Under the pieces are notes generated by a model. The model ran no database searches and was not told the DNA's origin. It saw only the letters and a program-made list of their open reading frames with translations. From Kudoa neothunni (Eukaryota; Cnidaria), in NCBI GenBank assembly GCA_964304625.1, contig OZ199840.1, positions 7,440,001-7,504,000 of the forward strand: 64,000 bases of DNA. Direction: 5' to 3'. Each line of letters begins with the position of its first letter. Position 1 is the stretch's first letter. Made by a program: the position numbers and the translations under genes. Shown in pieces: positions 52,540 through 64,000 of this stretch.

Positions 52540-53460
52540 TTTAAGTTGATTGTAAAGTTATGAATGGAGGATATGGCGGTAGAAATAGAATCGAGTGATT
52601 TGTTCCTGTCATAAGATCCATGATGTAGTCGGTTTTGTGGAACCTTACGTTGTCCATTATGAGCAAAGCATTTGATACATCGTTCAATTGTAGCTCCACA
52701 AAAAGTTGGATTAAACATTCAGAAAATACATTTTCATTTACTGAACCATCGTGTATTTTGGTTTACAATACTTTCTGGGAGCTTATTGCGACTTTCAATA
52801 TAATATATTGGAGCGAACGATTCTCACCGTTAAATTTTCTCTATATCCAATAGGGAACCTTCCAAAAATGTGTCTCATTAATAAGGAAAATCCTGCTTCG
52901 TCAATATGGAGAACAAGAGAATAATTTGGCCCTTGTTGAAGATAATTCATTACATAACTAATTTAGAGTTCATTTTAATTTAATGTATATAATTTACTTT
53001 TCGTTTCTCTGTATTTTCGGCTAGGTTTATGCCAATAGGAACTATGGAATTTTTTTAAATAAACAATGAAATCCATCGAGAACATTAGAAATCGTTTGTG
53101 TTGATACACTAATGTTAAATTTTGAATTTAGCATTACCCCTAAATATTTTAATTATGGTGCAATTGTCGTCATAAAGTTAATTTAGTGATTTTTTAGGTT
53201 CTTCGTATAATAATTGACGTCGGATGTCTCCCATTTTTTCCTTTTCCACATTTCCTGTAGAATTCTTCAATTTTAGAATTTTTGTGACAGTAGTCGGATG
53301 AACTCCAAAAAACTTTACAATTTGTTCAGTTGGCACTTTTTCATTCAAATTATGTGGCTGATTAATAAAAAATAACGAACTTTAGATAAATGTAGAATTA
53401 AATTTCGTGAAGTCATATTTGTTGTGTTATATTTTCTTTTTTTACAGTTGAATTAATTAT
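52540..53460 (-). pseudogene. Tc1/IS630-type DDE transposase remnant
   Basis: The helix-turn-helix part (about 53350-53200) reads IVKFFGVHPTTVTKIL-like. The catalytic part has LLINETHFW near 52890 and LLIMDNVRFHKTDYI near 52670-52625, followed by LFLPPYPPF around 52580. It is broken by many frameshifts. Its catalytic words are close to those of the remnant at 6640-7690. Confidence 0.7.
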
Positions 53461-55156
53461 TATATCAGCTGAATCTATGAAATTTGTATCTTGATCGGAC
53501 ATCGATGAGTCCTGAACTTGAAACACTGTATTTCTTTTGATAAATTGTTCTGTTAAATTTCAATCAATTCATGCTATAACTCATCAGAGGCACCAGTTAA
53601 ATCTGTAGAAAAAGAACTGATTATCTGAAACTCTTGAAATATCACTTAAAACTCGAAGCTCAGATTTTTGAGTTGAAGGTTATTATTAGAACCACAAGCA
53701 TTTGGGAACATTCTAATTTATAAGCGATGTAAAATGATAAACTTTTCCATCTGTTGCCTATTTTTGAAACAAACATAACGTTTATTGTAATGATTTAATT
53801 TATGAAACATTTTTAAACAATTTTCCATTAAGGTTCTGCAATTATTTTATTCTGACACAGCAATAATTTGAAGCCAACTCTGGGATTAAACATTGTAGGC
53901 ATATAATCATCGATCATTTTGTTACATTTTTACCATGTTTAAATATTCAAATAAGTTACAAAATAATAAAATAGTTTTAGATTATAAGATAAAAGTTTTT
54001 TAGTCTAAAACTATTGAAATTTTGGAAACACTTAATTTTTTTATCAAAATCAAAAATAATTTTATTCTAAAATAATGTTAATTTATAGTTTGTAGAATAT
54101 TTCACGTTATACGAAAAATAACAATAAGAATTTGAACGTTTTTACAATAAATTACAACAGAAATTAATCAATTAAAACACAAAATCGTCGTTTGTTGATA
54201 TATTTAAAAAAATATAATCATTAAATATATTGTATTTTGTTAATTTTTTTATCAAATGTAGATACACATTTAATTATAAATTTATTGAACGATAATTAAT
54301 TAAATGAATCGACATAATCTCCGCTATCAATACCATATTTTATTAAATCATTTTAACTTGTGGTCTATCGATGAAAACATAAATTTGTAAATAAACATTA
54401 ATCAACAATAGTAATATAACAAGAGGAATTTTTTGTCATTATGACAATATTAATTTGTTATAATATCGAACCTCAAAGTAAACATAACACGAATCTAGCT
54501 GAATTGGAATAATTGGAAATTTAAACATATTTATTTTTTAATAATAATATTTCGCCAAATTCATATTAGGGAAAATAAAAAATATCGCAATAAATATTTA
54601 CTTTCACTAAATAAACAAATACCACTCAATAAATCAACACATTGAAATCTAAATTTGGCTTAAAGCTCCGCGGGTGGAAAAATAAGATAAATACTTGGGG
54701 ACCGCCGCATTTTGCCCGGCATTGTAATAGAAGTTTCGAAACAAAAAGTGTGATAGGATGAACACTTTCAGATATAATGTTGAATAAGAAAGCATTTTTT
54801 TCCAATAAATGAAAATTAAATCGTAATGAGAAGATATTCGTTGTTTCATAGTAGGGAATAAAACTCCGCAAAAATGTTTAATTTAAGAATTTAAGCCCCT
54901 CATCATAATTTTCAACTTGCATATGTCGAAACCCGATAAAACATTCAAAATTAAAGTAAGAGATTAAACACGAAAATTATACGACTAAAGTGCGCAGAAT
55001 AAATCTCCCATGGAAAATTAGCATTGAAATTAACAAAATGTTATCTCTTATATTAAAATGAATCTCGCGTACGTTCAAACACAAGAGTTTGTATACACCT
55101 TGAATAATAATGATAGACAAGATAGTTATTTATGGATAGACGGAATAAAAATTAAA
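53461..55156. other. AT-rich intergenic region
   Basis: No supported gene. The stretch near 54655-54730 (ctccgcgggtgg, gggaccgccgc) is unusually G/C-rich and looks like the decayed end of a DNA transposon, but I cannot assign it. Confidence 0.4.
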
Positions 55157-56669
55157 TTATCGATAATGCAAACGTTCATGTGCTGGTGGAATTAAAGTGT
55201 CAGTATTATTGCGTGCAATGTAGTCTTTATGACTAGTAATGATTGTTCTGTGGTAGGCCAGCACTTTTTGGATACCATGTTCAATAGGGATAGGGTTTAC
55301 ACCGGTATCTTTGAGAGTGAGTATGCTTTTATCACGCCGAATAAAATCATTGAGCAATATGGTTTTGGGAAGGTTTCCAACAAGAATTTTATGTGGGTAA
55401 TTTTCTCCTAAGGATTTCGGAAATGGTCTAAAAATAATTGTTAACGGCATCTCACACATTAAACTATAGAAATTTAAAATACAAAAATAAGAACTCTACA
55501 TAATGATCAACAGCATCATTCGAATGCAAATATTTATGTACATAACCGAGTATATCAGAGAGATAGTATTCTTGGTCACTAACAACAATTCAAATTATGT
55601 TATAACAACCTACTGAAAAAATCCAGTTTACAAATAGAATTCAAACGTTCTTCCCTGGAAATACTCCGGATGAAGAACAATATTTTGAATAGCTTTGCTA
55701 ATATCGCCCAACTAGATAACAATTTTGAAAATTAAGCCAACACTCCTAACTAAGATTCCAATTACAAACAATGGGCGTTTAATGGTATGTTTAGCGTAGC
55801 GTTGAAGCAAAGATTTGTACAAAAACTCCATGACTACGATCACATTAGACATTTATTGTAAGAACCAGGTAGTTGGTTATTCTTACATGTGTAGTATTGG
55901 ATAAAAGTTTCGTTGAACGAGTAAAAATTTGTTGGGCGTACAATATTGACTTTGGGATAGATTTCTCTAACGGTAGCTTCTCCTAAAGCCTACACATATG
56001 TACGTTTGAGCTGACACAGGTTCTTCCAAATTGGATGTACTTTTGATTTGGCGATTGCATTGTTGGAGTTGATATTGGCATAGAATGATGACATATGAAC
56101 AAAACAGTTGACCTTTGGTGAGTTTGCAACCATTTTGGCAATAATAGTTGGCACTTTTACATTAGAATCGTGAGCCGTCCTTTAAATGGAAATTTTTGAA
56201 CAGTGGAAATTTTCACACAAAAATCCTACCTCCAATGGAGCTCACTGCCGATCAGATTAATAACTACATCAGAATTTTGAACACAGGCCAGCACTTTAGG
56301 ATCGTCCCAATTGTCGTCATAATCCTTTGAAAATTGTGCGTTTGGTATTAGTAAAAAAATTTCAATTATATATCTTTATTTATATTTGTATTACAACAGG
56401 AAGTATTTTTCCGTAGTCCCCGCTGACCACATTTTGACGAATAATTTGGTGTTCGCATCTGTATGGCAGAAAGATTTGATATCCATCTTGAGCTAGCACA
56501 AAAAATATTGAGCCGAGTTGATGTGGTACACATGTGACGTCATACCCAATCTCGATACTAGATTAAAACCAAGGTAACAGTTACCACCAAAAATGGTGGC
56601 TGTTTTGCCATTCCAGGCACATTCGCCTTGAAAGCCTCCTTGCATGAAGGTGCGTTTGAAGTGCAGCAT
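55157..56669 (-). CDS. NDUFA9: NDUFA9, complex I accessory subunit
   Basis: Nine exons: 56669-56546, 56492-56395, 56324-56230, 56179-56041, 55989-55887, 55833-55766, 55711-55632, 55578-55500, 55450-55157. The eight introns (49-70 bp) are all GT-AG. The joined frame is open for 359 residues (human 377). NDUFA9 is a short-chain-dehydrogenase-like subunit at the junction of the complex I arms in the inner mitochondrial membrane and binds NADPH without acting as an enzyme. The nucleotide-binding loop TATIFGGNCYLG replaces the usual GxxGxxG (about 24-35); FLPYRCE, SDVVINLIG, FVHMSS and GEATVREIYP follow in order. A tail RRDKSILTLKDTG and LAYHRT matches the C-terminus. The short basic N-terminus can serve as a mitochondrial presequence. 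Unspliced, it looks like a pseudogene. Confidence 0.93.
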
Positions 56670-57170
56670 CGATTTCTAGATTCATTTGATAATTCACATC
56701 AACTCAATCAGTTATACGCTTTTATGAGGTTGATTTAGAATATTTATAGCTAATTCAGAACATTAAACTACAAAATAAAACTCAGAAGCTAACTTGAATT
56801 GCACAAAATTCGAAAACCGAGCATATTTTTTAAAAAATCTTGGATGCGCACGCACAATTCAAGATTTGACATAAAAATAAACTGGAACAAATCAGAATTC
56901 AACTTCGATTAAAATGAATGAACAAACTCTAATGATTTTGGGTTACATTTTTACCCCAACAAAAAGTTGTTGGTTGTACACCTGTTTTTTTTCTCTTCAT
57001 AGGATAAAAGTTTTTTCTAGTCTTCCAAAAAGTTAAGAAATATATTATTTAATAATATTATGACTAGAAATGTAAAATAAGAAAAATTATAACCTATTTA
57101 CACTCCAATGAATGTAAGGGGTAAAAAATACCCTAGATTTTTTTTCTCCGATTGATGGATAAAATGTTAC

Positions 57171-57200
57171 ATATTATATATATATATATATATATATATA
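57171..57200. repeat. TA microsatellite
   Basis: About 14 uninterrupted TA units. The remaining bases 56670-58217 contain no supported gene. Confidence 0.9.
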
Positions 57201-58217
57201 AATTTCGATTTATCTGACAGATAAATTTGAAGTTGTACGGTTATTACCTCTACGGGACGTCAGGTCACTTCTTATTTTAATTTCATCGCTGCGGTCGGTA
57301 ATGCAGATGGATTTAGCCGATAGCAGTTATAACGATTATTTAAATTAATTTAAAAGTGAATATGGATATTTTGCAATTGATATATCGGAATAATCTAATG
57401 AGATTGAAAGCTTTGAGAATTCGGATCCATCCACATATACATTCAGTAATGATATATAGTGGTGTTTCTCTATTTAATGGGTTTTTAACTTATAAATTCG
57501 TTTTCCGTATATAACAAAAATTCAGGTGATAATATGGTCAGGAGAATGTTTTGAAAAATGGTGGGAAAGTTACTGTGTGAATTAATAATGGAAAGAAACA
57601 TACGTAAACCCCCCAATCCTAAGAGCTCTTCCTTAACTATTCCTCTACAGTCCAGAAAACAAAATTCACGAATAAGATTCTCAACGTGTGAATTTTTTCT
57701 AGTGATAACTAATTAGAAACCACCATTTTTTTTGCTTCAGATGTACGAAACACTGTTGCAAAATTTATTCGATGAGTGTTTACAAATCTTGTTCCCATTA
57801 AATATTCTATTTTGTTGCAAAAATAATAATTAAAATATTTTCATATTATATAACTGTGAAATAAACTCAAACATTAAGCTTTAATCGAAAACTGATATGG
57901 CGGATTCTGACGAATAAAAATTTATTAGGATTATGAGGATTATTTCTCGGAATGTTGAGTTACAGCTGAATCTAGATCTAGATGCGGGATTTTGTATTTT
58001 TTTATTTTTAGAAATCAAATATTTTTTATGGTCCGAATGTAGAAATAAAAATCTGGTGTAAATTTTTACCTCAAAATTCATCGGAATGCAGTCGATTTTT
58101 AATACATTAGATGGTTAATTAACACATAATTCATTTTTTAGAAAGTACACAAATTTGGAAGCCGATCAATATAATTTAAAAAATAACGAAATGAAAGTTC
58201 ATAATAACAAAACAAAG

Positions 58218-58691
58218 CTAGGGCCATTTATATTGATTTGGAGGCGAAGGTTGAATGAAAGGTTCCCAATCCTTAGTTTCAAGCATTTTTCTCATTAGGT
58301 CCAGCTCACATTTGACTTGAAACATGTGAGATTCAATTTCTATAACATCGTGGATCTGTTCCATTTCTTGGACGGTTTTAGTCTATAAAACAAAAACATT
58401 AGTTACAAAAGTCGGAGCTATTATAAATACTTTGCAAATTTCAATATAAGAATTAACTTTGGGAACCATCAACTTACGATAACTATACGTTTGGGGCATT
58501 TTTTCTAATAGATCGAGCATTTTAGTATACACCTCCATAAGACTCTATTCATTCAAAATCAAATCTAATACACACGCCAAACACTACAAATTTGGGATTG
58601 ACTAGAATTGGTACACCAGCTAGTTTGCATGCCTATATCAAGTGTTAGATTTTAAAGTGGTATTTGGTTCGTGTACAGCTTTGTAGCTCAT
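58218..58691 (-). CDS. NDUFA5: NDUFA5, complex I subunit B13
   Basis: Four exons, 58691-58677, 58632-58576, 58532-58431, 58382-58218, with introns of 44, 43 and 48 bp, encode 112 residues (human 116). NDUFA5 is a small helical subunit of the peripheral arm of complex I, attached to the NDUFS1/NDUFS3 region. The N-terminus has KLAGVPILVNP, then VYTKMLDLLEKMP and YSYRK (about 25-44). The C-terminal helix ELDLMRKMLETKDWEPF and the final NQYKWP match the conserved W-x-W-P tail. It starts only 60 bp after the TTC1 stop on the same strand, and NDUFA9 lies downstream in the same orientation. Confidence 0.93.
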
Positions 58692-58751
58692 AGTGATTGC
58701 ACAATATAAGAGATCGGCCTATGCGTGCGCATAAATCAACCAGTACAAACA

Positions 58752-59683
58752 TTATTTTTGAAAATTAATGCTATAGGTGCCATCGTTTGGATTTTTGTCT
58801 ACTTTAAAGTTGTCGGTTGAAAGGCCAAATGGTCTAAGGAATGTGTTTCCTAGTTGCTTTAATTTTGCTATACAAATTGTTATGACCACACACGCATCTA
58901 AACACTACAATTACTCAACATATCATCTTTTAATTGTTCATTTTTCTCATCAATTTTTTTCTTGAGTTCCTAAATAACGTACAATAACTTTTCATTGCAA
59001 TTTAATTAAAAATTTACTGCAATTTTTTGTCTCGTCATATGAGGTTGATAGTTGAGTTCGAGTAGTCGTTCATAATCTAATCCAAAATATGAGTTGTTAA
59101 AAAATTCAAATTCTTAGCCACCTTCGACGGCTTTTTCCAACTTTTCAAGTTTTTCAAAGACAGTGGCCCTTCTTACCAATGGTTTAACAAAGGTTTCATC
59201 CATTTTCAACGCTAATCAACTATCGTAAACAATATGTTAAAACACCTTTACCAACCTTTTGTACAATAAATCAAACATTGCTCGAACATATCCTAAATAC
59301 AAAAATTAAAAATATTAATTACAAAAAGAGGCTCAACAAACCAATTTTTGATAGGCCAACGAGATATTAGAAAATAAAATTGAGAGATCGATTATTCGCC
59401 TGTGTTTAGCACAAATTTTGACCGCAGTTTTATAACATTCGATGGATTCTTTAAATTCTATAGAATAAAAATCAATAAGGAGATATTAATCGTTGTTTTT
59501 TGTACTATTCTCATGAAATAAATCGTTGCCTTCTTGCTTCAAATCAGCAATCTCATTGAAAATACATGTTTCAATCGCTCCATCGGTGTATATTTCTTCA
59601 ATAACCTCACTAGGAATGTCACATTCACTTGAATTCAAAGATTTGACCTCCTTCTCCTCAAAATTAACTTCATCGGGGTTCAT
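58752..59683 (-). CDS. TTC1: TTC1, tetratricopeptide repeat co-chaperone-like protein
   Basis: Seven exons: 59683-59506, 59457-59342, 59292-59256, 59211-59122, 59076-59018, 58969-58915, 58867-58752. Introns are 44-49 bp, and the frame is open for 216 residues (human 292; the difference is in the acidic N-terminus). TTC1 is a TPR adaptor reported to bind Hsp90-type chaperones and G-protein alpha subunits. Acidic residues fill positions 1-50. TPR units follow: [51 protein letters not shown] and DYERLLELN. The family-specific tail [16 protein letters not shown] ends just before the stop. Confidence 0.93.
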
Positions 59684-59772
59684 GGCGAACGAACAAATTA
59701 GCAATGTAGTTTACTTGTGATCGGAAACTATCGTCATTTTCCGTCGAAGGGTTGTCCTCTGTTTGACTGAAA
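59684..59772. promoter_or_regulatory. Putative bidirectional promoter between TTC1 and the POLR1D-type gene
   Basis: Only 89 bp separate the two divergent start codons, so both 5' UTRs and both core promoters must lie here. No TATA box is obvious. The function is inferred from geometry alone. Confidence 0.55.
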
Positions 59773-60085
59773 ATGGAAGACCAAGAATTGGAAGAGTTGC
59801 TTTTTAGATTAATCGGAAAGTTTAATTATACAATTTTAGGGAGGCCATACGAATGATTCTGAAAGAAACTAATGAATCAAAAATTAGAGCTGAAATAGGT
59901 GGTGCAACCGCTTGGTAAACCATAAATTTATTTTTGTGTTTAAGTTGGTTCCAAGGTCGTCCAAAAAACCAAAAGGTTTCGATAAAAAATTTCTATCAAA
60001 TATCATGACTCAAACTGCTTCCTCCAACAGAGTTGTTGAAAATCAACAAAAAAATAAGTTCAATGATTCTGCTAAAGAAACTTAA
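59773..60085 (+). CDS. POLR1D isoform-2-type small conserved protein
   Basis: Three exons, 59773-59795, 59840-59914 and 59956-60085, with introns of 44 and 41 bp, encode 75 residues. The joined N-terminus MEDQELEEEAIRMILKET and the following RAEIGGATAW align without gaps to the second protein product of the vertebrate POLR1D locus (MEEDQELE..., RAETMGPMGW), and KKFLSNIM follows at the same distance. That product is not the RNA polymerase I/III subunit itself and its function is poorly known. The 23-nt first exon and the phase-2 junctions are fixed by this alignment. It diverges from TTC1. Confidence 0.82.
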
Positions 60086-60857
60086 TATGACAAGATGTTA
60101 AAGAATTATCCCCGGAAAATTTTTTTTATTTGTAGTAAATTTTTTATTTCATGTGTATTATTACAAGTTTATAATTTTTAAAAAGTTGTTTTAAATAACT
60201 GGGCGTGACAACATACGGCGGACTCATAATTAATCACTTATTTTCTAGACAAAACAAATGAAGCGAATGACCATTATTTTCCGTTGCCTGATTCCTAAAA
60301 TTTTGGCCGATTTACTAATTAAAATATTGGAAGGATGAACGTGTAGATGACAACAAATTTTTAAGGCCAATTATAAGGAATGGAAAATGACTATTCTGTT
60401 CAGGTAGATATCGAATTTTTTCGAGACAAGAGGGAGTTACTTGGTTAACATAACAGATAAATACATCATGCGTTCGTTCCTTATCGTATCAACATCGATT
60501 GATGTTTCACCGTAACTACACGTGAAAATAAAAACAAATAATCTATTATTTTAAATTGACGTTTGAAAAAATTTTAATTTCTATCTTTTAATATATTGGT
60601 TATATTGGATTTCGCGAAATTTTAATAAACACGAGGATATTTGATATTAAACTTTCTTCTTTTGGTAATACTGTTTAAAATGGAGTTTACCATTAGTAGG
60701 AGCGTTCGTAATACTTTTGTTTTTTATCGTAAAAAAATGTAAAGAAAATTTAATGGTCAGTTATCTGATTGAATATGAACAAAAACTCATTTCTCGTATA
60801 AATAAGATTAACTGAATCGAATGAGCGAAAATGTTATTGAACTATAATACTATAATA

Positions 60858-61478
60858 CAGGGGTTCTCAACCGTTGTTTCTAATTTACCCCCTTAACTAA
60901 CGTGGAAACCAAATTCATACTTACTTTAAGGTTTCATACTAGGTTAGCTATGGCAGAGGATATTTGAGGGGTAAATTCTGGCCCTAAAAGACATGTATAC
61001 TTACATAATGACAAATTTTAAACCCATCAACTCCTACTCACTAGCTGTATACAGACTTTTTTATATTTTACCAAATTAAATTATTTCTGTCCCAATCCTT
61101 CGATCGTAAGGGCCAGGCACAATTAAAAATAGTCAAAACTAGTGACACCTAAATATTATTTACCATGCAATAAGCCACTTAAATTATTATTATTAAACAA
61201 CGTCACTAAAAAATAAACGAGTTATGTAAGAAAGAGATCGATTATAGTTTTATGAATAATTGTTAAATATTTAGTCCTAAAAACGTTTTAAGCATTTCTG
61301 CCAACTTCATAGTGAGCTTAATAACCTCGAACAATACAATTCCCTAGAAATCCCAAAGTACATCACAAACCTATAACGCAAAAATTGCCCCTATCCCATT
61401 TGGGTGTTACTTAATTTACCACCTGCCATTTGAATTTTACCCCCAAGCGATAAATTTACCCACGATTGAGAACCCCCG
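60858..61478 (-). mobile_element. hAT-type MITE, copy C
   Basis: Ends CAGGGGTTCTCAACC and GATTGAGAACCCCCG; 621 bp, inverted relative to copies A and B. The flanking 8-mers ctataata and ctattatg agree at six of eight positions, consistent with an ageing target-site duplication. Bases 60086-60857 show no gene. Confidence 0.8.
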
Positions 61479-62139
61479 CTATTATGTATTAATATAAAAT
61501 CTTAAAACTTAATTATTCGAAAAGTCCAAAAATTTCTGAATCATGAATAAAGGTATGAATAAAAACTTACAATGTTGTTTACTAATATTGAAGAAAAAGA
61601 TGAAATATAATTATCGGATTCAACTTATTAAGCTTTTGTCAAATTTTTGAAAATTTATACCTAATGAATCTAAAATAATCATAACGAAAACATTTTTTTT
61701 CCATTTTTGACTAATGAAATATTCTATCGTAAATAATTTAAAAACATAATACACGAAAATACAGATATTTAATATTTTATTAACATGCTATGTTGTTAAT
61801 TTTACCCTTAGCTGTGATACAACGAATTCTTCGGCCGAAAATAATAGTTTTGTTTAATCTAACGATATTTAAGAAATGTTCCGATATATCCATAAACTTA
61901 TGATAAATTATTCAAATAATGCAATATAAATCCTTATTTTTTCAATGTGATTAAAAATTGTTGGATTTTAACTATAATAATTGGATGGAAGCTAGATTGA
62001 GGTAGGCCATCTGACTGATTGCATATATCTCGCGCCGCTCACGCTCAAATCTTGATTTAGAAACATCGGGTATCTATTAAATTTGTCCATAACGGTACGT
62101 AAAATTACAGTTGGTGGAATTATGAAAGAGGCCCACTAC

Positions 62140-62890
62140 AACCTTAGATTTACTTTTCCAATTCCTGAAAGATGGAATTGTGAAACGATAATGGAAAGTA
62201 AGTAGAAATATTCCAATAAATTTAGAAAGCTAAAATTAGACAACATCAATAAAAAATTGGCATTTTTGGATGAGATTAGATTTTTTATTGTGATCAGACT
62301 AAAATGAGGCTGTACAGCAAGTAGTGTTTCCCTATTTGTGTCTGTTTCTGTAGTAAGTGGCGTGAATTGCTCTGTTGTAATCTCTATGAATAAACACGAC
62401 ATGATGTTCCATAAAGTCTACGATAAAACTGTTAATGGAGAAGATTTAAACATCTATCCAACTAAATTTAAAAATTTTTGCTCTTCAATAAATCTTGACG
62501 AAGCCATTTTTATCTTAGGCAGCGCTATGATCCATTGTTACAATGGTTTAAATTTTAATCGATGTCATTGATGCTCTCAATCTTGAGTTATTTTTTCTCC
62601 TGCCTTATTCCCCTTTTCTAAATCAAAAAGAAAATATCCTTTCGGTTCGGGAACATCTCATAAGTAGTTCAGAAATTAAAAATTAAGAGGAATTGAATGA
62701 AATTATTGAACCTAAATTTGACTCCATAACTAACACTCATTGCAATGGGGTTTTTCGCAAAATTCAGAAATATATACAAAAAATTGAAAAAAGAAAAAAC
62801 TATATATCAATGAAATTTATCATGAATATGTCGTATGATTTTGCATGGTTGAATATTTGTAATCCCTTGTTTAATGGTATATTTAGCTCG
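62140..62890 (+). pseudogene. Tc1/IS630-type DDE transposase remnant
   Basis: Plus-strand pieces: LAFLDEIRFFI at about 62260 (first catalytic aspartate), GVNCSVVISMNKH, then AIFILGSAMIHCYNG near 62500-62550 where the family has LDN, and FFLLPYSPFLN about 62590-62625 with the last acidic residue close after. Stops and shifts separate the pieces. The family differs from the copies at 6640 and 52540. Confidence 0.65.
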
Positions 62891-63509
62891 CTCTGAGTTT
62901 TTGGACGCCTCCACAACAAAAAATCTTATTAAATCCGCGTCTAAGAATTTTTAACGGAGAAATCTTTTAGTAAACAATAAACAATCTATTATTAGTGGAT
63001 TAAAATGAGTTAATTTGTTCAGTTATTTTCCACAGTAATGCGCTCGGGTTTTTGTAAAAATCCCCAAATTAAATGTGTATTTAAATTTAGTGTTAAAGAA
63101 TTACATTTTTGTTCGATATCCTTAAAAATATTCTAACAAAATTCTCCTACGTTTTTTGTGTGGAAAATGCATTCAATAATATGGCTACCTATTGGGGTTT
63201 ATAATGAAATCGCATTCGATGCGTGAAAATAAAGGCATCATATTACACCAAAAATTAATTAAAGGTTAAAACTTGTGTGAGCTCAGTTTCGTTTTGATCA
63301 GGAAACCTTACATCTTAATCTATAATAAGAGGTGTGGGACGAGTAAAACGATCGGAAAAATATCGATTCAACCGATTTTAACAAAAATACCATTAGATTT
63401 TTTTATTTACAAATTAAAAAAATTGGATCAAATGCATGATAAAAGTAGTTTAATTAATTAATGTTTCTCTTAAATACTCTACAAGACAGTTAAAATTTAA
63501 GCCGAGTGT

Positions 63510-64000
63510 TTATTTTTGACACTGGGAGGAAAAAAATCTTGGAATAATCCTGTCGATTCCACTAGCATTCTAAAGTGATTATTAGCATTAGGAAATTAAT
63601 ATTTTCGAATACCGCTGGCAATGGGCAGTTTCGTACAGCAAACCATTCGGCAAAATAGAAAGACAACAATAAGCTATTGCCTAACATGAAAGAAGTCCAA
63701 AGGTAGATATTCCAATTGTTCAAAGTTTTTCCGTTTGTGTTGGAGGGTCGGACAAATTTTACAATCACTATAAATGGTGTAATTATTTTAATTATGATTG
63801 TTTAGTTAATGAGATTTCACGTACGTCCTACAACACCGAACTGCACGAGGAAACCAGGACAAAACGATCTTATCACCATCACCATAATGTACTCGTGGAT
63901 AATGGCTGATACATTTATAACTACAAATGAGCCAATAATTCCTGATATCTTTGGACTAAGCTGTCTTTTGATGTCGTTGAAAATGTAGCTTCGTAGCCAA
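63510..64000 (-). CDS. SOAT: Sterol O-acyltransferase, C-terminal part (runs off the window)
   Basis: Exons 64000-63825 (incomplete at its 5' side), 63767-63613 and 63569-63510, with introns of 57 and 43 bp. SOAT/ACAT enzymes are multi-pass ER proteins of the MBOAT family that esterify sterols with fatty acyl-CoA. The catalytic histidine is in VSAIIHEYIMV. The last helices match SOAT closely: IYLWTSFMLGNSLLLSFYFAE then WFAVRNCPLP. With the 43-bp intron removed the tail reads ASGIDRIIPRFFSSQC, comparable to the LDYVRPRSWTC end of human SOAT1; retaining the intron gives a different short tail ending at 63562. DGAT1 is less likely because of the WTSxxLGN and CPL motifs. Confidence 0.87.

Noticed and set aside
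55157-56669. NDUFA9 as a pseudogene because of many in-frame stops
   Set aside because: Every stop lies in a 49-70 bp GT-AG interval, and the joined exons sum to 1080 nt with no stop and full alignment to the family.
1-64000. CRISPR arrays, bacterial operons, integrated virus
   Set aside because: No regularly spaced direct repeats with unique spacers, no Shine-Dalgarno-led gene runs and no viral structural or polymerase genes were seen; the spliced conserved genes are animal.

Overview
This window reads as a stretch of a small, AT-rich animal genome. Seven kinds of conserved animal gene can be read by eye: Rab GDI, an SLC35F-type transporter, an adiponectin-type PAQR receptor, the complex I subunits NDUFA9 and NDUFA5, TTC1, a POLR1D isoform-2-type protein and a sterol O-acyltransferase. 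Almost all are split by tiny GT-AG introns, mostly 37-70 bp with outliers of 87 and 218 bp. Transposons are frequent and diverse. The combination suggests a compact, possibly parasitic metazoan, but I cannot name the lineage from sequence alone. Because of the microintrons the true genes look broken in six-frame view, so I rebuilt them by hand from homology, GT-AG sites and phase.

Region 1 (about 0.9-25.1 kb) is the main result: a tandem array of seven paralogous genes, all on the minus strand (933-1806, 2584-3442, 11957-12799, 18385-19240, 20203-21064, 22580-23417, 24265-25125). Each has seven exons and six microintrons in nearly the same positions and phases, and encodes about 190-199 residues: a signal peptide, a truncated first saposin-like domain without its first cysteine pair, and a complete six-cysteine second saposin-B domain. 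All seven frames are open. Genes 3 and 4 share an almost identical tract of about 0.86 kb over the signal peptide, domain 1 and the start of domain 2, then diverge abruptly, which looks like gene conversion. The array is punctuated by hAT-like, pogo-like, Tc1-like and piggyBac remnants and tRNA-derived SINEs; several insertions can be dated relative to the duplication because the paralogous flank is an empty site.

Region 2 (25.8-33.7 kb) holds an SLC35F3/F4-like transporter (minus) and an adiponectin-receptor gene (plus) with one apparent single-base frameshift, plus two copies of a hAT-type MITE.

Region 3 (34-43 kb) is a transposon graveyard: a ZBED5-like hAT transposase split by a SINE with a clear target-site duplication, two Merlin (IS1016/ISXO2-type) transposase remnants flanking a mariner with recognisable terminal inverted repeats, a 146-bp MITE and a ZSWIM/MULE-like fragment.

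Region 4 (45.6-64 kb) holds Rab GDI (plus), more Tc1/IS630-type remnants, then a gene-dense stretch: NDUFA9, NDUFA5 and TTC1 on the minus strand, with only 60 bp between TTC1 and NDUFA5, and a POLR1D isoform-2-type gene diverging from TTC1 across an 89-bp interval. The 3' end of a sterol O-acyltransferase gene runs off the right edge. Two complex I subunits lying close together imply a working respiratory complex I.
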